Of a stretch of 46,648 nt of DNA, positions 35,801 to 44,017 are shown one piece after another. The notes under the pieces were generated by a model. The model was not told where the DNA came from and made no database searches. It saw only the letters and a program-made list of their open reading frames with translations. Position numbers and translations under genes: made by a program. Origin of the DNA: Micromonospora endolithica (GTDB lineage Bacteria; Actinomycetota; Actinomycetes; Mycobacteriales; Micromonosporaceae); assembly GCF_003626595.1 (NCBI RefSeq), contig NZ_RBAK01000024.1, positions 1 through 46,648 of the forward strand, in the 5' to 3' direction. The stretch's first letter is position 1. Each line of letters opens with the position of its first letter.

Positions 35801-36126
35801 TGGAATTGTTTGCAGCTTGTCTGGCGCGCGATGCGGCATTTTTGACCGAGGCAACCTCTGTAAGGTGCCTAGAGGTGCTCGGGGCGCGATATGCGTTAAC
35901 TCCTTCTATCATCGCTAGATGTATAGTGGCACATCCGCCTATCATTGAGAAATATAAGGGAAACCTGTGGCGGTTGATTAGAGAGTCGCAAGCCGAACCG
36001 CATGAGCTTCGGGAGGCTAGGGTTATTCTTAGCGGCCTTCTGGTCGACTCCTCCGCTAAATCGCGCCGCTCATCCATTGAGGCCGCGCTCCATGCACTTA
36101 AGGGGAGGGCCGGAAAGAAACGATGA
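32884..36126 (+). CDS. NACHT-domain STAND NTPase, putative defence protein
   Basis: 1,080 residues. The N-terminal ~230 (KLEYKTALALLGKHDHAILEHLDKVLGG...) resembles the helical NNH-type effector domains of actinobacterial NACHT proteins. The NTPase has Walker A GHPGAGKS (366-373), Walker B with VLLDGLDEL (Asp440, Asp443, Glu444) and the ITSRT-like sensor (~480), then a winged-helix region. The last ~500 residues, presumably the sensor, show no repeat or family I recognise. Bacterial NACHT proteins include phage-triggered abortive defence effectors. ATG 32884 has GGGGAG at 32871-32876; GTG 32833 is less likely. Codon use is far more A/T-rich than in the chromosome, a sign of transfer. Confidence 0.85.
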   Translation: MRPKLEYKTALALLGKHDHAILEHLDKVLGGAVLGSGPLGFGEIFQLVDQKNEGVRILRALADKAGEALMGVTGRERHELIYAANAVLLISSFFEALGEELPQLSSMKLTDGNKLSLLPHGKIGKTKLVERLTYIQVPEPWNGSGFRETLRLEVRPALENMAVNCVEFLNGLSAWEALAARRPTLGNEIKAKVVDKALVKYRDGYLRLAGDIPEFQSWIAVGESAATRQQLRLSVEEIIQSQSSALAKLETLLERSITSNVGQKRAGLDGAVSEAQSSYLRRLNAAELVKPILAADFMTYAPHLRLPALADSYVTPNFKYVRKSRESRPSEEGWWAAVQPRSDLDLLLAAHLAAPISTGMPLLVLGHPGAGKSLLTRIIAARLPAETHTAVWVPLRRVDATTPIYVQIETALAETSHGRLSWSRLSEETGDRTIRVVLLDGLDELVQASGVSQSRYLHDVIAFQEREETVSGRPVAVIVTSRTVVADRVDIPHDMPIIKLEDFDAGQVRDWLRVWNSTNRSVELFRPLAIEMFDSLGSIASQPLLLLLLALYMADPEARDISALKSNADLYSALIDNFVKRDIGKEIEQQRRDLDMKRELVMRRRHLSVAAFAMFNRGRQHVSHNELRADLDALFGRGLAGRTDFDQGLDRAALTVGQFFFVHSPRGDAALDERLGQERTYEFLHATFGEYLIALEVMQLLDQFAELEATAFYNPSPYPNRFDDNLLRALLSHEPLSKRPPILNFVSELFAARAEDLQVWIPVVVKRAIQQFRDNSTWGTAYSESIDRSRNHRFGADNFERVAHYGANLVAILAAISPGGTAIREIAPPNVDVARWWRSMVRLWRASLDDDGWISLTKSLYSGPDSKTEESWTLPVTHIYGGQPPGYAEMVGAFFAEPAPSEAEAYLLGDRQLAAWITSGRISWYDNAVKNGPGTRAHHLLVGMHRISNDVRENKYIQIVDYAERGMLSLSTMELFAACLARDAAFLTEATSVRCLEVLGARYALTPSIIARCIVAHPPIIEKYKGNLWRLIRESQAEPHELREARVILSGLLVDSSAKSRRSSIEAALHALKGRAGKKR

Positions 36127-36244
36127 AACACGCTGCAGTCCTGCGTTAACGGGCTGACAGCCCCATGTGGCGGGGTGGGCAAAGCTCCGTGGACGGTGGG
36201 GACCAGACGGGGACCACACGTAATGCTCGTTAGCGCGCGCACCG

Positions 36245-36298
36245 TCGTCCACTGCACGGCTTGAACTTTAAAGTTGCTTGCGTGACGTGCGTGGACGA
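36245..36298. repeat. Nested inverted repeats beside attR
   Basis: TCGTCCAC (36245-36252) pairs with GTGGACGA (36291-36298). Between them lies a perfect 12-bp palindrome, AACTTTAAAGTT (36264-36275). The structure sits 14 bp from the att core. It could be an integrase or Xis arm-binding site, or a terminator for the NACHT gene. The rest of the 36,127-36,311 gap is without a supported gene. Confidence 0.45.
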
Positions 36299-36311
36299 GT
36301 AGCGATTCGTC

Positions 36312-36354
36312 CTGGGGGTCAAGGGGTCGTCGGTTCGAATCCGGCCGTCCCGAC
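36312..36354 (+). repeat. Attachment site attR (43-bp direct repeat)
   Basis: An exact copy of 28566-28608: the anticodon loop, T arm and acceptor 3' strand of tRNA-Pro without its 5' half. It is not a functional tRNA. It marks the right end of the element. Confidence 0.93.
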
Positions 36355-36363
36355 GCAGGTCAG

Positions 36364-36392
36364 AGGGCTGATCCGGAAATCGGGTCGGCCCT
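36364..36392 (+). terminator. Displaced original tRNA-Pro terminator
   Basis: AGGGCTGATCC (36364-36374) pairs with GGGTCGGCCCT (36382-36392), with two GU pairs, and is followed by TTT. It lies nine bases after the attR core, just where a terminator would sit behind an uninterrupted tRNA-Pro, so integration separated it from the gene. The stretch from here to 36,696 has two more hairpins (CTTGACC/GGTCAAG at 36444-36460; GCGGCCCGC/GCGGGCCGC at 36513-36532) but no gene I can support. Confidence 0.7.
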
Positions 36393-36696
36393 TTCGCCGT
36401 TCTGGGGACCAAGATCAGTCAAGTTGAAGCGTGCCTAGCGCTGCTTGACCGACGGTCAAGTCTCAAGTGCCCAGCCGGGATGGCTGCCGAATCGTTCGCT
36501 TTCTGGATCAAGGCGGCCCGCAAGCGGGCCGCGCCGGCCCGGCCGGCCACGCTGACGGACGACAAGACCCTGAAGACCTCGGGGCTCTGCCCCGAACCCC
36601 GGCCCTCCTCAGAGATCCGCTCAGCAGCGTCAGGCCCGCGGGTGTCGGCCGGGAATCGTGGTGGACGGCGCAGAAGATCGCTGGCAGCATCACCGG

Positions 36697-37503
36697 ATGC
36701 CACGGAGCCGCACCCTCGGGTCTATCACGGTCACCGCCCTCACCGATGGCGAGGGCCCGTTCTTCCAGCCCCGCGTCGAGGCGTTCCCGGACGCGACGGA
36801 GGCGCACTGGCGCGCGGCCGACCGGCGCGATCCCGCGTCGGTGACCGCCGACGGGGAATGGTGGCTGCAGTTCCGTAGCTTCGCCCTGCGCGCCGGCGAC
36901 GGGCCGGTCACCCTGGTCGACGCCGGGATCGGCTCGGCCGACTCCCCCGCCGCGAGCTGGGCGCCGGTGCCCGGCCGGCTGCCGGAGGAGCTGGCCGCCG
37001 CCGGCATCGATCCCGCCGACGTGCGCACCGTGGTCCTCACCCACCTGCACAGCGACCACATCGGCTGGGCGGTGACCGGCACCCCCGGCCGCCCTTACTT
37101 CCCGAATGCGGACTACGTGGTGCAACGGGCCGAGTTAGATGTGATGGAGACGATCAACCCGGGCCTGCCGGCCGGCCTGGTCGCGCCGTTGCGCGCCGCC
37201 GGTCAGCTCCGGGTGGTCGACGGCGACACCACCCTCACCCCGGAGGTACGCGTGCTGAGCACGCCCGGCCACACCCCCGGCCACCAGTCGGTGCTGGTGG
37301 AGGCGAACGGCGAACGCCTGCTGCTCACCGGCGACCTGCTGGTCCACGCCATCCAGCTGATCGACCCCGACCTGGCGTACGCTCACGAGGAGGACCCAGC
37401 CACCGCCCGCACCTCGCGCACGACCCTGCTGCGCACCCTCACCGCACACGGCCCCGCCCTCCTCGCCACACCCCACCTGGGCGCCCCCTTCGTCGCCCTC
37501 TGA
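36697..37503 (+). CDS. MBL-fold metallo-hydrolase
   Basis: 268 residues. The zinc ligand motif THLHSDHIGW (HxHxDH, residues ~116-121), STPGHTPGHQS, LLTGDLLVH and LLATPHLGAPF follow the order of metallo-beta-lactamase fold hydrolases of the lactonase/AttM-like class (N-terminal LGSITVTALTDGEGPFF, VDAGIG). The substrate could be a lactone or a phosphate ester; it cannot be read. ATG 36697 fits the family; GTG 36658 is an alternative. It is the first chromosomal gene past the element and has normal GC. Confidence 0.85.
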   Translation: MPRSRTLGSITVTALTDGEGPFFQPRVEAFPDATEAHWRAADRRDPASVTADGEWWLQFRSFALRAGDGPVTLVDAGIGSADSPAASWAPVPGRLPEELAAAGIDPADVRTVVLTHLHSDHIGWAVTGTPGRPYFPNADYVVQRAELDVMETINPGLPAGLVAPLRAAGQLRVVDGDTTLTPEVRVLSTPGHTPGHQSVLVEANGERLLLTGDLLVHAIQLIDPDLAYAHEEDPATARTSRTTLLRTLTAHGPALLATPHLGAPFVAL

Positions 37504-37691
37504 CACGTAACTGACGCTCTCTCTGCGCCGCCCCAACAAGCGAGCGGTCCGCATCTAGTCCGCAAGAGGTCAACGGACGACGGGGGAGTGGTGGGAGATG
37601 TCGAGAGGCGTTTCCGCTGCTAGATCTCCATCTGCCCCGGTCGACGGGGTGGGCGACTTGATCTCATAATCCTCCGGTCGCGCCGTGCCCG

Positions 37692-38996
37692 TTGCGTGCC
37701 TGTTGGCACGGGTGCCGAGGGTCAACGGCGGTCGGCTCCTGGAGGTGGCCGCCAGCCTGGCAGCGCAGGCCGGACCAGCTCCTTGCCGAGCCGCTTCCGC
37801 CCGTGTCCACACTTCCCGACCTGGACACCCTGCGCCAGCAGGCACCCGACGAGGAAGCCCTACCGCCGCTCGTCGTCATCACCGCGGCCCCGCCCGCCGT
37901 CGCATCCATGCGGACCAAGACCGCTCTCACCCTCGGCGGCGCCTTGGGCGTGTCCGCCGTGCTGCTCGGCGAATGGCCGCACGGCGTCACCCTCGACATC
38001 GCCCCGGACGGCCACGTCACCCACGCCTCCGGGCTGGCGATCGAATCGATCCCCCGACGCCTGCCCGTTCTCGACACCCCCACCGCCATCGGCATTCTCG
38101 CCACTCTGCGCGAGGCGCAGACGGGGGAGACCACCACGCTGCCCACCGACGCGGCACCAAGCCCGGTGGTTCCACTGCACGCGAGCCGGACCGACACCGC
38201 ACCGCCCAATCCGTCTGCACCGGTCACCGCGACCGTCGAGCCCGAAGCTGCCGGCAAGGCGCACCTACGGGTGCTCGGGCAGCCGCGCATCGACAACATC
38301 ACCCAACCCGGCCGACCACTACGCGCCAAAGCCCTCGAACTCGCCGTTTTCCTGGCCTGCCACCCCGACGGCGTCACCACCCGCGAGATCGGCGAATACC
38401 TCGAACTCGACGCCCGCCCCAGCCAAGCCGACCAACGCGTCCACACCAACGCCAGCAACCTGCGACACGTCCTCGCCCGCGCCGGCACCCACGAGGCCAG
38501 AAACGCCTACGTCTTCAAGAACGCCGGACGCTACCGGCTCGACCCCGTCGCCGTCGACGTCGACGTCTGGGCCCTGCGCGACCTGCTCCGCACCGCCACC
38601 ATCGCCGCCGGCCCACGCCGCCGCCAACTGCTCACCGCCGCCTGCGACCTCTACACCGCGCCACTGGCCGACGGCCACGACTACGAATGGCTGCCACCAC
38701 ACCGGGAAACCGTGCGCCGCTGGGCTACCGAAGCCCACCTGCTCCTGGCAGACGACCTCATCGACACCGACCCACAGGCCGCATCCGACCTCCTCGACAA
38801 AGCCATCGGACTGGACCGCTACAACGAGGCCCTCTACGCCAAGGCAATGCAGGCCCGCCACGCCCTCGGCGACACCGACGGCATCCGCACCCTCCTACGC
38901 GCCCTGACCAAAGCCCTCGCCGACCTCGACGCCGAACCCCAGGAAACGACCGTCACGCTCGCCCACGGGCTTCGAAGCAACCTTGCCGATTGGTGA
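37692..38996 (+). pseudogene. BTAD/SARP-type regulator, 5'-truncated
   Basis: Up to 434 codons are open; GTG 37803 would start the recognisable part. The stretch PPLVVITAAPPA...LTLGGALGVSAVLLGEWPHGVTLDI belongs to the middle of large actinobacterial LysM/BTAD membrane regulators. A winged helix follows (LRAKALELAVFLACHPDGVTTREIGEYLELD...VHTNASNLRHVLARAG). A bacterial activator domain then runs WALRDLLRTA...DLIDTDPQAASDLLDKAIGLDRYNEALYAKAMQARHALGD. The membrane helices and LysM part expected upstream are absent. About 35 N-terminal codons look out of frame (a better match lies in another frame up to ~37,780). A short soluble product cannot be excluded. Confidence 0.6.
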
Positions 38997-38999
38997 TCA

Positions 39000-39394
39000 C
39001 CAGGGGACACCGTCACGTCGCGTAGCACCCCGTTGATCCAGTGCACGCCTGTCATCCGAAGTGTCGACAGTCCGATCCGGATCATGGACGACCGTTCGGC
39101 CCGCAGGTTCGCCAGGTTCGTGCTTTCGACGAGGCAGTCGGTGAAGGCCGCCCCGTCGAGCTGCACGCCGCTGAGGTCCGCGCTGGTGAACCGGCACTGC
39201 GTGAACTCCACCCCGTCGGCCGCCTGCCCCGACAGGTCGAGGTCGGCGAACGCCAGCGGACGGAACGTCGATTCGGGTTCAAGCCTGTGATCCTCGGCGG
39301 TGGCCAGGCCCAGCGCGGCCGGCGGTCGTGGCTTCGCCGGCCGCCGATGGCGGCTGACCCCCGAACCACTACCGTCCGACATCCGAGCAGCCAT
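39000..39394 (-). pseudogene. Pentapeptide-repeat protein, 3'-truncated
   Basis: From ATG 39394 (or 39382) the frame reads LAFADLDLSGQAADGVEFTQ..., TSADLSGVQLDGAAFTDCLVESTNLANLRAERSSMIRIGLSTLRMTGVHWINGVLRDVTV, a beta-helix of A(D/N)LxX pentapeptides. At about 39,000 the repeats stop and the frame runs on as the antisense of the convergent BTAD gene. Family members have roughly twice as many repeats. The two fragments therefore meet at a deletion or rearrangement joint. Confidence 0.65.
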
Positions 39395-39539
39395 GCGCGG
39401 ACTCTAGCCCGGCTGCCCCACCGACGGCGCACACCCGCCCCATCCGCGATGCCGCAGCCTGAAGCTTCGCGTGATCGCCGAGGACGCCCGGCGTCGGAAC
39501 CTCCGTCCTCGACCACCGCGCTTTGGTTACGGGGCGGCG

Positions 39540-39958
39540 GTGGCGACGAGGGCGTATCAAGAGCTGCGCGGTGAAACGACTCGTGTATGGGACCGGTTCT
39601 ACGCGATGTTCGACTTCCGGCCCTTACCCAGGTCATTTAGGCGGGCTTCGCGTCGCTGGTGGGGGAGGGGCCGCTGTTGTGCCTGGACTGGCAGCACCGG
39701 TGCTATCGGGTCTGGCCGACACTCATCAGACCTGAGAATCTCGATCCGCCGGGACGGCCGGGCTGGCCGTTGTCGCCGTATCCCGACGGGGACTATCACA
39801 TCTACCCGTCCGAGGGCTTCCGGTCCGGCTCCTTCGGACACCCGTGGGAGTCGTCGCTGTGCATCTTCGGCCCTGAACTGCTCGACGCGATCGCCGTGGA
39901 CGTCCACGCGGTGCTTCGACACGTCATCCGCCGGGACGGCCGACCCACCACGGCATGA
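39540..39958 (+). pseudogene. DUF2716-like protein, frameshifted and internally deleted
   Basis: GTG 39540 opens MATRAYQELRGETTRVWDRF, then YAMFDFRPLPRSF, the start of DUF2716 proteins. Near 39,640 the match jumps to another frame: GPLLCLDWQHRCYRVWPTLI, then DGDYHIYPSEGFRSGSFGHPWESSLCIFGPELLDAIA, ending at 39,958. Part of the middle normally present is missing. The family's function is unknown. Confidence 0.6.
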
Positions 39959-40243
39959 TCAACGAGCATGTCCAGGCGGGTGGCGTGCGGAGATGTCGTC
40001 GTCGGGCTCGGTGTAGCCGTGCGCGAGGAGCACGGCCAGGAGCCGCTGCTGCCATGCCCTCTCATCGGCGTCACGCCACCGATGCTGCCGTGGGCACTGC
40101 CAGTTCGGTAGCGGCTCTTCGGGGAGGAAACATCCACCGAGCGCGAGCCGGCCGTCGGTGGCAGCAGCTCTCGCTTCTGGGACGGGCCGGCCGAAGAGCA
40201 AAGGAACGCCTGCTGTGTGGCACTCGGGGCAGGCTGGGATCAC
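39959..40243 (-). CDS. Small zinc-ribbon-like hypothetical protein
   Basis: 94 residues from GTG 40243: VIPACPECHTAGVPLLFGRP, then ALGGCFLPEEPLPNWQCPRQHRWRDADERAWQQRLLAVLL. CPEC and a later C-x(n)-C with CPRQH suggest a metal-binding ribbon. I recognise it only as a conserved actinobacterial hypothetical. No clear ribosome site is present; an upstream start would add a low-complexity extension. The gene converges with the broken DUF2716 gene and abuts it. Confidence 0.6.
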   Translation of the reverse strand: MIPACPECHTAGVPLLFGRPVPEARAAATDGRLALGGCFLPEEPLPNWQCPRQHRWRDADERAWQQRLLAVLLAHGYTEPDDDISARHPPGHAR

Positions 40244-40495
40244 GTCGCTACGGTACCGAGCCTGCGACCTCTGCGGGGCTCCTGTCGTCGGGTCGGGTCG
40301 GGAAAGCTGGCTGGAGGAGCGAAGAGGCCGGGTGCCATGTGCGGCTACGGCATCGGCGGCCGCTCCGTCGGGCCCGGCGTGGTCGGGCCGACCTGCGCAC
40401 GTGCTGAGACCAGCGCGTGACGCTGTCGCGCGCGGAGGCGTGACCAAACTCTGCGGCCCGGGTCTGGTACGGGTACGAGGTGGCGGGCCGGAGCG

Positions 40496-41392
40496 TTACC
40501 GTTGCCGGCGTCCCGACGGTGTGCTCAGCCATTGCTCCGCTCGGCGGCGTTTGTCGTCGTCGCCTGACTCCCTCGCTGCCGCCAGTAGACGCATCCGTAG
40601 CTCTGCCGGGACTTTGGCGATGTCCCTCGCCTGGTGCGTGCGTGCCTTCCAGCCGCACAGGTGCCGCACAGCGCCGGCGTCGATGTGAGCGTCGGTGGGG
40701 TAGGCCTGCATAGCTCGGATGAGGTGGGCGATCGGTGTTTCGGCGAGCGCTGGCGCCGGCAGTGCTTCGTGTACGGGAAAGCCGGAACAGCGCCCTGTCC
40801 CCGAGCCATACCAGGCGAGCGTGACGCCAGCCCGCTCGACCGGATCCGGAATCGCTTCTTCGAGACGGCGGGCGACCAGCCGGTGTATCCCCTCGGGAAG
40901 AAGCCCGTCGGTGCTGCCGGCGGCCACCGCCACATCAAGTAGGTCATGTACTGCGGCGGGGGCAGCGGCCCTCCACCGATGTTCGGCGAGCCACCGCTCG
41001 TGGCGTTCGCGTTGCCGCTGTTCCTCCCGCACCAACGGACCTTCGACCCCATGCTCAGCGAGCCAGCGCAGCACCGCGCCGCCATCGCGCAGCCTGGCGT
41101 CGCCGTCCCAGCCCGACCAGCGCAGGTGGCTGGCGTGATGAAATCCCGCGGCTGCAGTCAGCCGCCCGCTCCGGTCGAAGAACTCGAAGGCGAGGTCGCC
41201 GTGACACATGCAGTACCCGTCGGTCGTCTGCGTGACGGCCAAGGCCTGAACCAGCCGGCGAACTGCCACCGGCTCAGTCACCTCCAGCAGCACATCCTCG
41301 CCCAGCACCCGGATACCGGACACCTCACCACTGGTCACCCGAACTCGGGCGGCGCTGCGCAGCACCTCGCCGAGGGTGGCTTCCGAAGTCAC
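40496..41392 (-). CDS. Conserved hypothetical protein, ~298 residues
   Basis: From GTG 41392: MTSEATLGEVLRSAARVRVT, then a beta-rich N-terminal part (GYCMCHGDLAFEFFDRSGRLTAAAGFHHASHLRWSGWDGDARLRDGGAVLRWLAEHGV), a charged helix (EEQRQRERHERWLAEHRWR) and a helical C-terminal half (YPTDAHIDAGAVRHLCGWKARTHQARDIAKVPAELRMRLLAAARE). It is coherent and full of charged residues, with no signal peptide or membrane helix. No function can be assigned. AATAAT eight bases before the GTG may be a -10 of a leaderless message. TTG 41413 is an alternative. Confidence 0.65.
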   Translation of the reverse strand: MTSEATLGEVLRSAARVRVTSGEVSGIRVLGEDVLLEVTEPVAVRRLVQALAVTQTTDGYCMCHGDLAFEFFDRSGRLTAAAGFHHASHLRWSGWDGDARLRDGGAVLRWLAEHGVEGPLVREEQRQRERHERWLAEHRWRAAAPAAVHDLLDVAVAAGSTDGLLPEGIHRLVARRLEEAIPDPVERAGVTLAWYGSGTGRCSGFPVHEALPAPALAETPIAHLIRAMQAYPTDAHIDAGAVRHLCGWKARTHQARDIAKVPAELRMRLLAAARESGDDDKRRRAEQWLSTPSGRRQR

Positions 41393-41424
41393 CCCATTAT
41401 TCTGCGGTCGCAACGCCCTGCTGA

Positions 41425-41568
41425 CGAGTCCCGCCCCTGGCGATCTCCGTACTGGTGCTGTCCATCATCCGCGGCTGGCCCGACCCCACGAACCTGCTCG
41501 TCGCCTCTGGTTCGGTGGCATTCGCGTTCCTGTTACACCACATGGTTGGCTGGACGCTGAACCGGTGA
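41425..41568 (+). pseudogene. Hydrophobic membrane-protein tail fragment
   Basis: Between a TGA at 41422 and a TGA at 41566 one frame reads RVPPLAISVLVLSIIRGWPD, then PTNLLVASGSVAFAFLLHHMVGWTLNR. Two hydrophobic helices are evident but no start codon precedes them. It may be the 3' end of a lost membrane gene; chance cannot be excluded. Confidence 0.25.
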
Positions 41569-41665
41569 ACGGCGTCGGGGTGTGCCTGTTCTACCGGCGA
41601 GTCGGGCCTCCGGCGAGAGCCGGCACCTACTGCCGGTCGGCTGGCGAGCTGGGTAGGACGTGATG

Positions 41666-42639
41666 ATGACGGTTGACTGGAGTCGGCTCGGGCACGCGTA
41701 CGGCCGGGCGACCGACACCCCGGGGCACGTGGCCGCTCTGGACTTCGGTGACGCGGAGGCGCGGGAGGCCGCGCTGGATCACCTCGACATGGCGGTGCTG
41801 CATCCGCGTTTCCCGGAGACGGCGACCGCGCCGGCAGTGCGGGCCGTGACCGAACTGCTCGCCGAGGGGCGAGCCCACCCGGACACCGTCGAATCGCTTG
41901 TGGAGTTCCTCGGCGACGCCGCTATGAGCGTGACCGACCTCGCCGACGATCGCGACTTCGGGGGGTACTGCCGGACCTCGCCGATGCCGTGGCCCAGGCG
42001 TACCCGGTGGTGCTTTCGCTGCTCGCCGCGTCCCCGCCGGACCGGGCGCTGTTCCGCGCGGAGAACCTCGTGGCGATCGCGCGGATGCCGTCCCTGGCTG
42101 GCCGGCGGGAGGAACTGGCGGCGCTCCTCCTCGAGTGGTCGGACCGAGGCGCGGGGCCGCAGACGGGATGGCTGTACTGCCTCGGCCAGCTCGGCTTTGA
42201 CCTTCGCGACCGGCTCATCGATCCGGACCCGGCGGTCCGGCTCCCAGCCGCGCTGGCCCACGAGGACGACCCACGCGCCCGTGAGCTGATCCTGACCGCG
42301 CTGGCTGAGCCACCACCTTCGGGACTGCACCAGTTTGCGCTCGTCGCCGCGGCGATCCGCATCGCCACCGACTTCGGCGAGATCGCCACGGCTGCGTGCC
42401 GGGTGGCCGGTCGGGACAGTTGGACCGGCTTCGACGACGGCTGGGGAGCGCTGGTGCGGTTCGCCTTACCCAAGCCGCACGGGACGCACCGGCCCCTCAC
42501 CGAACCGCAGCGCGCACTGGTTCGGGCGCTGGTGAACAATGACGAACTCTGGGACCCGACGAACGGCAGCTGCGGGCTCGTCTTCACGCAGGCCGGACTA
42601 CCGCACAACCGGAGTGCCTGTCGCCGCCTCGCTCGGTGA
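41666..42639 (+). pseudogene. HEAT-like repeat protein with a frameshift at a G run
   Basis: ATG 41666 (GGTAGGA seven bases upstream) opens TVDWSRLGHAYGRATDTPGHVAALDFGDAEAREAALDHLD, typical of small actinobacterial HEAT-like proteins. After DLADDRDF the frame is lost at a run of six G (41960-41965) and the match resumes one frame away: VLPDLADAVAQAYPVVLSLLAA..., to 42,639. Re-adding one base restores about 325 codons. Either a recent mutation or a sequencing error at the homopolymer. Function is unknown. The 300-bp gap that follows (42,640-42,941) shows nothing I can support. Confidence 0.7.
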
Positions 42640-42941
42640 GCGCACGAGAAGAGCGCTCAACAGGCAGAGGATCGATGCCTGCGCAGGGTGCAATGATCCA
42701 CGCGGCGATCTCCGGATGAGCGGAGACAGCACGCAGGGGGATGCGGATGAATCGGCCGTGGCCATTTCGAGGGGTCGTGATGCAGGACGCCTAGGGTGAC
42801 CCGCCACCCGGCGGGGTCTACGCCGTGGCACGCGGCCACCGCACGATCTTCGATTGTCCTCACGAACCATCGATGATCAACGCGGTGGCCGTCCTCATGC
42901 TCACGCCACGCCCAACGCCGAAGCCAAATGACGGGCGAGTA

Positions 42942-44009
42942 CTAATGGCTATCCGGACGCCGGGCGGCCCTCCGGTCGGCGACGGCGATCGCCACCGTGC
43001 TGACCATCAACGCCAGGAAGTGCGCCACCATCAGGGCCAGCATGGCTCCCGACCACGATTCGTCCGGGTCCTGCCGCAGCGCGGTGACGGCCAGTCCGGC
43101 CGTGGTGAGCGCGAACAGCGCCACCCCGATCACCCTTACCCGGGCCCGCGGGTCGGTACGGAGGACATGCTCGGCGTACCTGCGCGCGCCCGGTGAGAGG
43201 GCGCGCCAGGTGCGGGTCGCCCAGAGCAGCCACAGCGCGGGCGGCAGCAACACCAGCACCCACATCCACGGGAGCATGGCGAACACGCCGAGGAAACCGG
43301 CCGCCCAGACCGACATCATCGCCCAGCCGGCGAGGCCGCCGACGACCAGCCGGTCCAGTTCGGCGCGGGCGACGTCATTAGTCGGTTCGGCAGTGAGTAC
43401 CGCGCTGACGTGCCCGGCCGCGGTCGCCAGCCGACCGCGGGTGGCAGCGACCTGACCGAGCCCGGTCAGCGCCGCCCTGTGCTCCGGGTCGAGCGCAAGT
43501 GCCCGGCGGTAGGAGCGGTTGGCCAGCGTGTTCCACCTGATCGACTGGTACATCGACGCGCGGATGTAGTGCGGTCCCGCCGACTCAGGGGCCAGACCCA
43601 CCGCCCGCCTGATCGCCCGGAACGCGCGGCGCGGCTGCCCGAGGCCGAGCGAGGCGAGCGCCAGCGCGGCGTGCCCCCGCCAGTCGTCCGGATCGAGACG
43701 GACGGCTTCCACCGCGCTGGCCCGGGCCGCCGCCAGCTCTTCCATGCCGACGTGGGCGAAGGCCAGCAGCAGGTGTCCCTCGTACTGCCCGGGCCCGACC
43801 GAGACGGCCCGTGCCGCCGCGTCCCGCATGGCCGGAAAGTCGTCCTCCGCCTGGTGGGTGCGCGCCAGCACATGCAGGGCCTCGACGTGGTGCGGGTCGG
43901 CCGCCAGGACCGCCAGGATCTCCCGCCGCGCGGCGTCGGCCCGGCCGACCTCCAGCAGCGCCTCGGCTCGGGCCACCCCGGCGTCGTCGGCCGCCACGTC
44001 CTGCGTCAC
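42942..44009 (-). CDS. TPR protein with C-terminal membrane helices
   Basis: 355 residues. Residues ~10-210 form about five TPR units (ARAEALLEVGRADAARREILAVLAADPHHVEALHVLARTHQ...; repeated A-L-LDP pattern). Four hydrophobic helices follow (GWAMMSVWAAGFLGVFAMLPWMWVLVLLPPALWLLW; VIGVALFALTTAGLAVTAL; MLALMVAHFLALMVSTVAIAV). TPRs would face the cytosol and bind partners. The start reads MTQDVAADDAGVARAE. A possible scaffold; no partner is visible nearby. Confidence 0.8.
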   Translation of the reverse strand: MTQDVAADDAGVARAEALLEVGRADAARREILAVLAADPHHVEALHVLARTHQAEDDFPAMRDAAARAVSVGPGQYEGHLLLAFAHVGMEELAAARASAVEAVRLDPDDWRGHAALALASLGLGQPRRAFRAIRRAVGLAPESAGPHYIRASMYQSIRWNTLANRSYRRALALDPEHRAALTGLGQVAATRGRLATAAGHVSAVLTAEPTNDVARAELDRLVVGGLAGWAMMSVWAAGFLGVFAMLPWMWVLVLLPPALWLLWATRTWRALSPGARRYAEHVLRTDPRARVRVIGVALFALTTAGLAVTALRQDPDESWSGAMLALMVAHFLALMVSTVAIAVADRRAARRPDSH

Positions 44010-44017
44010 CGGCCCAG

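Noticed and set aside
36312..36354. Second tRNA-Pro gene
   Set aside because: Only the 3' half is present; acceptor 5' strand, D arm and half the anticodon stem are missing.
36230..36412. Minus-strand ORF with RRDGRIRTDDP
   Set aside because: This is the antisense of the tRNA-Pro remnant in attR, a familiar false protein.
37640..37690. tRNA-like stretch with CTCATAATCC resembling a Met anticodon loop
   Set aside because: Flanks cannot form the anticodon or T stem, so no cloverleaf. It may be an old att scar, but that is not supported. The 37,504-37,691 gap otherwise shows nothing.
42640..42941. Small ORFs in the gap before the TPR gene
   Set aside because: No ribosome site, no coherent domain and no codon bias; nothing supported.
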